DNA from: Plantago ovata
Taxonomy: Eukaryota > Streptophyta > Magnoliopsida > Lamiales > Plantaginaceae
Reading direction: 5' to 3'
Assembly: GCA_028274465.1 (NCBI GenBank)
Contig: CM051457.1
Coordinates: 14,993,097 to 15,057,096 of the forward strand
Length of the DNA stretch: 64,000 bases
The translations under genes and the position numbers were made by a program. The notes below the pieces were generated by a model, which did not search any database, had not been told where the DNA came from, and saw only the letters and a list, made by a program, of their open reading frames with translations. This document shows, piece by piece, positions 1 to 9,857 of this stretch; the first letter of the stretch is position 1, and each line of letters opens with the position of its first letter.

Positions 1-2207
1 TAGAAATAATAAAGGACTAATTAACATAGTATGCATTAATTAATTCTGAGTTTTCTGACGGTAAAGATAGTGAATCTTATATGTATAGTCCAAAATCCAA
101 TTTCTAAAGATTCTTACCTTATTTTCCGCTCCATGAATTCATGTGTATTGGCTTAAAATTAGATTTTTATTGTTCTTCGTATTTTCTAATACCGTCAGCA
201 GGCAGAGAGAGAGACACATACGGTTTCCACAATTTTTGGATAGGAGATTTTCATCTCCATTTTCTTTCTTATTTCCTGTATGTTCGGCTTAGGTATTAAA
301 CTGATTGATTTTTATAGAGTTATACGATGTAACATAGTTCGTCGTTTAGGTGGATCGTCTCACTAAAAAGAGAAATGAATCGAAGAATTAAGGGAAAGGT
401 ACAGAGTCATATACAGTATAGCGCATAGGTTAAATTTTTTTTTTTTTATCGATCATGATTGTTTTGAGCATTCAATATTAATTTATGATTTTTATTAGTT
501 GTCGATGGTTTAAATATTCCGTGTTTGCATGATTGGGGTCAAATATGAGATTTAATACAAGTAAATTGCAAATTTGATTTCTAAACTGTAACGAACAAAC
601 AACTAGTGGAACCTGAACTATGACGCTATAACTAATACCGTAACCACTAGTCCTACTATATCTAATTTTTGTGGTTGGTAAAAATACATTTTCCGCTTTT
701 TAATTGAGCAACAGGATCAAAGAAAACTTTTCAACCCTCAAAGTTGAGATTCCACAAGAAAATAAATGATAGAAACACAATTTAGGGAGTATTACTACAA
801 CTATGATGGCACAGTAACAACCAAATTTGATTTAGATGAGACACCTAACTCTGGTACACAGTCAACACGAACAAGAATTATCGTGCAATATTGCCTTGAT
901 TTCATTTCACTAAACATCATTAATTGCAAAAGATTACTCTAGTACTGTACAACTTCAAATGTCTCATTTGGATATATCTCATTAAACTATAGTGTAATCA
1001 AACTAATATATTTGTCTAAATACATTTACATTATAATCTAAATTCTTTACAATTATAGAAATTTATTAATAACGAACAACTCACTCTCCTTGATCAAACC
1101 TGACTTCTTAAGATTTTTATTAATATAATATTGTCCGTTTTGAACTTTGGTTCGAACACCTGTGTGGTTTACTTTTAAAATTTGTCAAAATACCTCGTGC
1201 CATATTAAAATGTGCACTTACATTCGATGTACCATATTCTTTTTTTTTTTTTTTAAACGACAAAAATGGTGCATAAGATGTGCACAGCTACGAAAACACC
1301 AAAACCAAGGCAATACAATAAAATCGTATAGCAAAATGCTTCAACACCCAATAAAATTTTATGTGTATCACATACTTCTTGCTCTTAACCGCGATATGGA
1401 AGAGGGGTATTTAACTCTACTAAATGTAACTAGGCAGTAAGTCGCTGTTTCTTGGCCTTGTGGACCTTCACTAAGTGGGGTAGTGTAAACATGGTTTATT
1501 GCATTTTCGTGATTGTTTTATAACCCATTGAAGAATATCATCATTCGTTTCTATGCTAAGTTATCTAAACTTGCAACGAAATATATTCCGCTCCTTTAGA
1601 TTTGGCTAGAGGTTGGGTCATCTCGTCACTCCTCTATTCTTGGCCTCATGCTATTGCTAGGAAGACGAACATGCTAGATATGGGGAGTGGTCAAGTGTTG
1701 TTATAAACATAATGGGTTTGCGATTTACTTATGTTTACTTCTATTTCACTTGGTGTTTGGTTGAGGTTTTGGTAGTGTATGTTGTGGTAAAGTTTTTGAG
1801 TTGTGCATTGCTGATGCACATTGTATTTTTGTAATTTTTATTTTTCGTTATTAATATAATTTTGACGTTTAAAAAAAAAAAAAATCATCCAAAACGCTCA
1901 AGAAACAATAATCGTGCAATAAGAGTAGATTCCACTAATCATCATTAATTAGAAAAAAAGAATATTTAAATATAGTAATTGTCATTAGCCTTAGTTAAGC
2001 AGTTGCTGTCTTCTTTCTTTTTGTGCAGCTTCTTCATCTTCTTCTCTCACTTACTGGACTCCTTAATATTCTTCCAAAACCTCATTTCCTTCTCTCTCTC
2101 CCCAGAACCACTGATTGCTCCATTACCCCTCTCTCTCTTTCTCTCTCTACAAGTACACACGCCTCATTCCATTAACAGAGAGGAGGAAACATTAATTCCC
2201 AATCCCA
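1..2207. other. Left-edge intergenic region / NHL upstream region
   Basis: I see no convincing gene here. The open frame at 1147-1440 has a low-complexity poly-Phe run and no family resemblance. The stretch holds the 3' tail of a poly(A) retroelement ending near 1884, a diverged direct repeat (about 868-925 and 1898-1951), and, close to the NHL gene, an AT-rich TATA-like stretch at about 1961-1973 followed by a CT-rich leader at about 2085-2150. The last two fit the core promoter and 5' UTR of the gene at 2208. Confidence 0.5.
1700..1884 (+). repeat. 3' tail of a poly(A) retroelement (SINE or LINE)
   Basis: The segment ends in ATTTTGACGTTT followed by about 14 A. It contains GATGCACATTGTA followed by a T-rich stretch and TTAATATAATTTT. 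The same order of motifs is seen in the tails at 5637-5809 (minus strand) and 49873-50180. The 5' boundary is not visible, and I could not find a clean target duplication, so the left coordinate is approximate. Confidence 0.5.
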
Positions 2208-2990
2208 ATGGCAGACAAAGTGTATCCATCAGCCAAGCCAGTAACAACCGCCGCACCACCAGCCACCGCCAACGGTGGCGGCGGTGCCGCTAACCCTACC
2301 TTTCCAGTCAACAAGGCGCAGCTCTACAACGCCAATCGCCCAGCCTACCGCCCCCAGCCACCTCCACGCCGCGGCCACCGCCGAAGCTGCTGCTGCTCCT
2401 GCTGCCTCTGGTCAACTCTCCTCATTATCCTCGTCCTCTTTCTCGCAGCCATAGCCGGTGCGGCTTTCTACGTCATCTACCGCCCCCACAGACCTTCATT
2501 CACCGTGACGTCACTCCACCTATCCAGATTCAACCTCACCGACACTGCCCTAACCTCCAATTTCAACATTACCGTCCTCGCTCGCAACAGGAACAGCAAA
2601 ATCAGATTCGATTACGATCCGATCACCGTCAAGTTCATGTCCGGCGGAATCGACATCGGCGACGGGGCGTTTCCGGCGTTCAGCCACGGGAAGAAGAATG
2701 TGACGACGTTGAGATCTGTGGTGGCGACTTCAGGCGCCTTGGCTGATGGAACTGATGTGTCGAGGCTGAGATCTAGCTTGAGGAGCAGGAATCTGCCATT
2801 GAGGATTCAGCTGGATACTAAGGTGAAGGTGAAAGTGGGGAAGATTGACACGAAGAAGGTCGCGATTAGAGTCACTTGCGACGGTATCAGGATTTCCGTC
2901 CCGAGTGGTAGAACGGCGTCGTCGGCAACGACTTCAAATGTGAAGTGCAAGGTTGATCCAAGGGTTAAGATCATTAGATGGACATTTTGA
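2208..2990 (+). CDS. NDR1/HIN1-like protein, NHL13-type (LEA-2 domain)
   Basis: Single-exon gene of 260 aa. Residues 1-60 are Pro/Ala/Gly-rich and include NANRPAYRPQP, a motif I associate with the NHL13 subgroup. A Cys cluster (CCCSCC, residues 61-66) precedes one hydrophobic segment (about 68-91), then a LEA-2/NHL domain with Asn-linked glycosylation-type sites (NLT, NIT, NVT). The C-terminus has the basic-aromatic ending KIIRWTF typical of this subgroup. The family sits at the plasma membrane, and several members support basal antibacterial immunity; a role here is inferred from family. The start has a good context (CCAATGGC), and an out-of-frame upstream frame (1979-2293) overlaps it. A TATA-like stretch and CT-rich leader lie just upstream. 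Length is normal and I see no defects. Confidence 0.92.
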   Translation: MADKVYPSAKPVTTAAPPATANGGGGAANPTFPVNKAQLYNANRPAYRPQPPPRRGHRRSCCCSCCLWSTLLIILVLFLAAIAGAAFYVIYRPHRPSFTVTSLHLSRFNLTDTALTSNFNITVLARNRNSKIRFDYDPITVKFMSGGIDIGDGAFPAFSHGKKNVTTLRSVVATSGALADGTDVSRLRSSLRSRNLPLRIQLDTKVKVKVGKIDTKKVAIRVTCDGIRISVPSGRTASSATTSNVKCKVDPRVKIIRWTF

Positions 2991-4863
2991 ATTTAATACT
3001 ACTTCATCTGGAATGTGTGATGCTGCTGCTGCTGTTTTTCTGCTTTTTCTTTTTTGGTCATTTTTTTTTTCTTTTCTGAAAAATTGTTTTTGATTTGGTT
3101 TTATTCTTTTGGTTTGGTACATGGATCTTGTTAGTGTTAGGTGTTATAGAATTTGGAATTTTAGTTGTGATATATACATCAAATATTACTATATCATTAT
3201 ATGATACTACGATTTTTAGGACGGAAATTAATTGGGAATTTGTGAAATGTTTGGGAGTACTACTGTAGGATATAGCTTGTGGTTCATGTGTTACCCAAAG
3301 TGTGCATGTTTTAAAATTTGTCATTGTTTGTATATGTCTTGTTTTCCTCCTACATTCTAATTTTTTTTCCATATTTTTCGAAACATCTTGTAAAATTTGT
3401 GTTTAAAATGGATTTGGATTTGACATTTGTGAGCAGAAGCACCAAGGGATTTGGGTAATTTTGATTGGATTTAGACACTTGGTAGTATAGTGTAAAGTTT
3501 TAAAAGAATGGGTGAAAAGATAAGATTCCGATGATAATGTGGAAGGGTTATTGATTGAGTTATTAATGGTGACGCGTATGTGATTGATTATGAAAGTTTG
3601 AGCCATTAATTAATTGCAACTTTGCAAGTATATTTAAAACATGGAAACGGTGTACTACCCTTACTTGCCTTTCATATAAGTTGACTTGGGTTGTACGAAA
3701 ACCCGAAAACACATGATAATGGCAAGGAAGAATATTACACGGAGGCGGGAGGAAACAGTTACCTTGGAAACCGTGTAAATTAGATTTTCAGGTAAAAAGT
3801 CTCCCTGGAACAGATTATTGTTATGCACCGGAATGCTTCGAGCATGTGCTATCCTATCCCTCTCCCTGGCAAACATTTTCTTTGTTGCAAGTTACTCGCC
3901 GGTAGTAACATTAGGTTTTAAAACATTTTCTTTGTTGCAATTTACTCGCCGGTAATATTAGTATTAAAAATTATACTATATCAAAGTTTTAAGAAATATT
4001 GATATTATTGGAATATTATTTGAGTAAAATATGAACAAACTATTGTGAGTGGTGTACTTTTTTTTCTTTAGTAAAGAATGGAATAAATATAATGATACTT
4101 TGTTTTCTTTGTTTAAAAACTCATTAATTTTAATTCGGTTATATTCATATTTGTTTAATTAGATTTTATATTACACATAAATCATATTCATATTTGCTTA
4201 ATTATTTTTTACACTACACAGATAAGTACATCTTAGCTTCATTCCGTTCAATTTTGTTCAGTTGAGACAAAGAAGACAACGTCTAAGTGAAGTATTACTG
4301 AGTAACCAATGGAGAGTGTAATGGTAAAATTGTAAATAGAGTTGTAGTGATGGGGTAATCATTATATTACGTATTTGTATTGTTGGAATGAAAATATTCT
4401 AATGAAATGTTTTAAATGGAGAAATAAGTAACTTTGAGAGAACGGAGAGAGTATCAGTTTGGATTGACTATAGTCCCACCATATTATACATAATCGAATA
4501 CGCCGTCGTTCTTGCGATTACTACATTATCTGTTTGCTAAAACTAACCTATGTATTTTTTACATTTCTACTCACACTATACAAGTTTGGTAAACATAGCT
4601 TATAGGGTCCATTGATTTTTTATACCTTCTTAGCGTCCCTGATAACAAAATGAACCACCTTAGTTTATCAATTACATTTTAGTCCAAAGTCAAAAAACAA
4701 TTACCATTCCAAAATTGAATTTTGATGAAACCAAACAAACCTTAGTGTTTTCAAATAAGAAAGATAAAGAATTAAAAGAAAAACTAAGTAAAATACTAAA
4801 ATAATAAAATAAATTTTAAAGAAAAAAACTTAACTAAAATAAAAAAAAATCTTCATCATCCCC

Positions 4864-4997
4864 AAAGCTTCGGTACCGTTTTTCCGGTACTGGAGCTCCA
4901 GCGCCGAAAACGGTGGACTACCAGATCGGTGGAGCAGCAGCTCCACCGTTACCGGCGCCGGAGCTCTGATACCGAAATTTTCCAGTACCGAAGCTTT
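4864..4997. repeat. GC-rich imperfect stem-loop
   Basis: The left arm begins AAAGCTTCGGTAC and the right arm ends GTACCGAAGCTTT. Between them, GAGCTCCAGCGCCG pairs with CGGCGCCGGAGCTC and ACGGTGGA pairs with TCCACCGT. The arms are about 55-60 nt with mismatches around a loop of roughly 20 nt. The hairpin is GC-rich in very AT-rich flanks. Confidence 0.7.
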
Positions 4998-5544
4998 AGC
5001 GAAGAAGAAGATGGATGGATCTTGTTAAATATTTAATTTTTATTTTATTCTACAATTCTATTTAGATTTTTTAAATCTTTAAATTAATATTTTAATTGAA
5101 AATATTTATTTTTCTTAAGTCATGTTTGGTTGGAAGGTGTTTAAAGTGTTGGTCAACTCAAATGGACTAAATGTAATTGAGTTTGGACTAAAATGTAATT
5201 AATAATACAAGAGGGTCATTTATGAAAAAGTTATTCATATTGAGCCCTTATAATCAATTTTATCTAACCTATAACCTACCGGTTTACATAAAAAAATAAT
5301 TCAATATACCTTTGAATTGAAAATCCTATTTAAATTCGGAGTAAAAGAAAGGAAGCTTCGGACAGGGCATTTACTAGAGGAAGCATGTCCCACGCCAACC
5401 GTGTTGTATTGTGTACAACAGAAGGGACAGCTAATTGTTCCATTTAAAGATTTGCCACAACGCTGTTGGTGGGTAGGTGAAATAACTCAAACCTTGGAGG
5501 GCTTAAAGGATATAAATCCCCGGCGGATTGCGGTGTGTCGGTGG

Positions 5545-6586
5545 ATAAATATGTAAAGTGTAAACTACCTCAACTAGGCAACTACGATTAATTAAATTAA
5601 TAGTGTGATTGCCACATAAATATGAATGGTTGAGTGTTTTTTTTTAATCAGCAAAATAATTATATTAATGAAACAAAAATAAACAAGTACAAAACGGGGT
5701 GCATAAGCCGATAAGCGATGCACAAAGGTATATAAAAGAATGAAAGAAGAAAGAACTATCTCAACCCAAAAAGAGTATAAAATTATGTTCGAACCTCTAA
5801 CTTGTTATCAATGGTTGAGTGATTATCATCTTCCCACACGAAAGGTTAATGATTTTTTAAAACTCAAAGGTAATGATTTATATGTTGTCAATTTGGTAAT
5901 CTCAACTTCAACTTGGATAATCAACAATTAATGTGTAATTATAGGTAATAGAAACTGCATTGGACATTCCAAAATTTGTTCGGAATCAGACCAACTCAAC
6001 TAATTTAATTGAGGTGTATCCTAGGTTGGAAAACTTAATCACTCACTGACATGCATGAGCGACATAAAATGAATGTGAATCACTTGTTAAATTTTTTTAG
6101 GTGAATAACTAATTTTACAAAGTTCAAAGTAGTTGATAAATATTGGTAGATACCATTAAAATGTGGTAGATTGATATATAATGATTTTGATAATCATTCA
6201 ATAGTTTTGGATCGGGCCACTCCCAGAAAAGCATTGCAAGCGGCAATACCATTTCACAAACTTTTTTTTATTGCATTATGAGAATACAACACATCAACTC
6301 TAGACTACATAGAAATTTAAAATTGAATCTCTTCATCTTAATGTTAATAATCTCATGCTCTTTTATTTTGTTGGATGGTGTGAAAAACTAGAAAGGAAAA
6401 AAATTTCAGAGGGAAAACATTGAATGATTATCAATGTTTACTTGTTTATTTTTGTTTCATTAATATAATTATTTTGCTGATTAAAAAAAAAATTCACTCA
6501 ACCATTCATATTTATGTGGCAATCACACTATTAATTTAATTAATCGTAGTTGCTTAGTTGGGGTAGTTTACACTTTACATATTTAT
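5545..6586. repeat. Inverted duplication with about 145-bp arms
   Basis: Left arm 5545-5689 and right arm 6439-6586 are near-exact reverse complements, for example ATGTAAAGTGTAAACTACC against GGTAGTTTACACTTTACAT. Both arms include the junction between a SINE poly(A) tail and its genomic flank. A second, shorter inverted pair of about 34 nt (6312-6345 and 6587-6620) abuts the right arm. The centre (5690-6438) has no coding potential I recognise. Confidence 0.8.
5637..5809 (-). mobile_element. 5'-truncated SINE-like retroelement with 12-bp target duplication
   Basis: On the minus strand the element starts near a B-box-like GAGGTTCGAACAT, continues through GTGCATCGCTTATC and a T-rich tail, and ends in poly(A). 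It is flanked by the direct repeat AATGGTTGAGTG at 5625-5636 and 5810-5821. Its length of 173 bp fits a SINE. I do not see an A box, so it is probably 5'-truncated. Confidence 0.65.
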
Positions 6587-7770
6587 TAACATTAAGATGA
6601 AGAGATTCAATTTTAAATTTCATACTCTTGTGTAAACTAGCTAGTATGTCTAATAGCTAGGCTCCAACTTAACCGAGTATTTAATTTAAGAACATGTGTG
6701 AACTTATGAAGAAAAATTACATTTCATTAACAATATAAACATTTTAATTGTTTAATAACATCTTTGTTTTTCCCTAAGAACTTAGTAGTAGTTTAGTTTT
6801 AGTGAAGCAGAGATAGTTTAATTGGGTTTGTGAATATGTTTTGATGTCAATAAAATATTTTGAAGAGATACGAGTTATCATGTGCACGACATGTATCCAC
6901 TCATTAGAGTTACTAGTAAGTAGTAAGTAGTAAGTGCGCGTGGCATGACCTCTTTTTGTCCCAAACCCATAAAGGATGTGGTGGAGTGTTATAACATAGT
7001 CAAGTGGAAGAGAGATGTGTTGGTAAATGAGAGGTGCATTTCGATTCCTAGCGTAGACATAAGGTGGTTTAAGTGTGAAAATATAAGGTTGTATAGCACT
7101 AGTGTAGGAATAGTTGTAATATTTGCCGTTAAAAAACAAAAGTAAGTAGTAAGTGGTAAACCGATCATATTTCATTTGTTTCAGGAATCAGGAGCAAATG
7201 AGGAATGAAAGAAACATACACTAACTGCATTTATATGTAACTGAGGATGAAACTAACATCAAACAGAAGCCAATTGATCCTGATCGTCTACAAAGCCAGC
7301 CCATAGACCAGCCCATATAAAGTTATGATTCTCCAATTGGCTGGCCTGTAGAAGATCATGTTACGAACTAGTCTGATGTTAAATGTTAGTACGGTATTAG
7401 GGCGCATTGGTTCCACTGCCACATTTAATAAATTTAACAGGTTTCAATTCTATGCAATGAACATCAAGATTAACCAGGTTCGACAGCGGACTCAAATTTG
7501 TAATAGCTCCATAGCAAGAACCTATTTCTAAATGTCAAGCCTTTTATTGAAGTGCATTATGAGAGAATATTCCTAATTATGTTGTCATCTATAGCAACGT
7601 ACCGCGAAGTTAACGAGACTCGGCGTGAACAAAGTACTCTCCTCCTCCGGTATTAATGATGCAATGGTGAAGGGTTTCATTAAAAAAAACTTTAGTTGAA
7701 TATGGACTTGAAGCTCGTTCACCCCCACCCCCAAATGAGAAAGTCCGCACTCAATTCATCGGCTAACATC

Positions 7771-8070
7771 CAAGGGCGGAGCTAGGATCGTAAATCACCT
7801 AGTGCGACATGATAGAAACATTTGAAATATTTATATTATTAACACTTTTTATTGGTCTTTTATTAATGTTGGTACAAAATCAGAAAACAAAATGACTACT
7901 TTAATCACAATAAAACTTTATTGAGTTGAAATTTTGAGATCTAGGATAAAATAATATAAAAATAACATTGACAATATAATTTTTTTGAAAAAGTAGTACT
8001 AAAAAGGAAAAATAAAATAAAATTGGATAGTGTTGTTGCACTACCCTGCCCCTTAGTGGCTCCGCCACTG
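7771..8070. mobile_element. hAT-like MITE, 300 bp
   Basis: The left end reads CAAGGGCGGAGCTAGG and the right end, reverse-complemented, reads CAGTGGCGGAGCCACT, a terminal inverted repeat of the common plant GGCGGAGC type. The flanks are an 8-bp target duplication with one mismatch: CTAACATC at 7763-7770 and CTAGCATC at 8071-8078. The interior is AT-rich and non-coding. Confidence 0.75.
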
Positions 8071-8339
8071 CTAGCATCTTATATGACCTCCTTTGTATTA
8101 AATTCAGGAAGGATGTGGTCGGTTATTCATGCCGTCATACAGACTTCTAATCGAGCTGTTCAAGTATATGATTATATTTCAACTCTCCGTAAAAAATAAA
8201 AAAAACACGAATAGTCTCTCTTGTCTTTGTTGCTTTCAATGAAAAAATAATTAAATATTTACTTTTAGTTCAGACTTGTTTAGCTGAAATTTTTCTAGGA
8301 TGACATATCCGAAAAGTGTTCACTAAACCATGATTAGTG

Positions 8340-8700
8340 TTGTTTAACGAGTCGAGCCGAGTAGTGTTGGGCTCGGCTCGAACTCGTTAACAATCGAGCC
8401 GAGCATAGGCTCTGCTCGTTAACATAACGAGCCCAAAATTAGGTTCGAGCTCGGCTCGTTTGGCTCGAGCGAGCCGAGCCTTACCAAGCTCAACTGAACC
8501 TATATAAAAAACATATGAAAAATTGAAATAAAATATAAAAAATCAATTATTCATGATTACTCGTTAACGATCAATATTTCAAATCATAAATTTATAAAAA
8601 AAAACTAAAATGCAAATATAGACATTTAAATCTAATGCTTAAATCCCCAATAAGCGTATATATATTAAATATTATGAGCCTTACCGAGCCGAGCGGTGAT
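8340..8700. repeat. GAGCCGAGC-motif repeat, probably a degraded transposable element
   Basis: There are many direct and inverted copies of CGAGCCGAG / CTCGGCTCG, mainly at 8350-8480, with a final copy near 8687-8695. This composition is common in non-autonomous plant DNA transposons. I could not identify matching ends or a target duplication. Confidence 0.45.
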
Positions 8701-9857
8701 TCATGAATAAGTTGGTGAACCACATCAACGAAAATCAAATCAACAAAAAGAAAAATTGTGATAGTGGCTCGAGGTATCTAACACCTGAAATTCCCCGGTA
8801 CAAATATTTTCACAATTTTATCAGAACTTCAGAGAGAGAGAGACAGAGCTCATTTGCTGATTTGATGCTGCTATTTCCTTGTTCTCTCTGTTATTTTAAT
8901 TCTAAGACGTCAATTCATTCATTGTAAATTTGCAGTTATCCCATCTTGGGACGAATTGCACGCCCTAGTTTACGATTCTCCCTCCTAATTTCACTGCAAA
9001 ATTCCAAAATTCAGACCCTTGCCGTAATTAACGACGAGAAACCTAACAACCATATCTGATCACGGGATGGATGACGGTTTTATCAATACTCGGTCGGTTT
9101 CAGAGGCCTCAAAGAGAGAGAGAGAGGTATTTTGCTCGACCACTTTGCCCTTTTATTTCAATTATACTGAATGAATTCTAATTAACAACACTGAGCTGAT
9201 TCTGTTTACTCCCAGAGCTGATTCAAAGTGATCCCATTTCCATTATGAATTGGTTGCTTGTCTAACTTACCTTGATGTGTGTTGCTAAATATAAAAACAA
9301 GTGCACCAATGCAGCTTCTTTATTGATCACATAAGAATGTGCATGTTATAGCTGTCAATATAGTTGGACACAGCATGTAATGTAATGTAATGAATACTTG
9401 TGCTGAACAATAGGGGTGGGCGACATATTCGGTACTTTTACTAAATCTAGCTCTTAGTATCCGACTAGTTATGTTGGAACGGTAATGCTTCGCCAGTCGC
9501 CACTACCATGTATGGTTGGAGTTATCTGGATCATACACATTTATATTGATTTCTGTAATTATGTCATTCATCAATGGGATATAAAGAATGTAAGTATATC
9601 TTTAAACATGGTACATCACCAACATCTGTACCGGCGTACAGTGTATTTGTCTCAGGACAGCCCTGCCATCATAGTAGGAGAAAATCTATACTAATACTCA
9701 ACAAAAATCTAGACTAGTATTATAACTGAATCTCACTTTCTATAGGAGATTGTCTTCAATAGATACTACTATATGTTAATATAGGTGGACTAGATATAGG
9801 CAGTTAAAGTAGCATAAGATATGGTTTTGGCTACTACACAGGTGTACAGTAGGTAAA

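Larger units (their letters stand above)
2991..9857. other. Repeat-rich intergenic spacer
   Basis: I find no gene I can support in these 6.9 kb. It begins with the presumptive NHL 3' UTR (T-rich, about 2991-3400). It also contains a GC-rich hairpin (4864-4997), a minus-strand SINE inside an inverted duplication (5545-6620), a hAT-like MITE with target duplication (7771-8070) and a cluster of GAGCCGAGC-type motifs (8340-8700). Short frames in the region are unrelated to known families. The interval 9000-9857 holds nothing I recognise. Confidence 0.5.

Noticed and set aside
1147..1440. 97-aa frame on the plus strand
   Set aside because: It contains a poly-Phe run from a T tract, has no family resemblance and no splice or promoter context.
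1979..2293. Frame overlapping the NHL start
   Set aside because: It is translation of the CT-rich leader and runs into the NHL coding region in another frame.
4061..4450. Possible Stowaway MITE ending GGAGAGAGTA near 4455
   Set aside because: The right end looks plausible but no matching left end with TA was found.
8340..8720. Complete hAT element with GAGCCGAGC repeats
   Set aside because: No matching terminal repeats or target duplication could be identified, so only a degraded repeat is reported.
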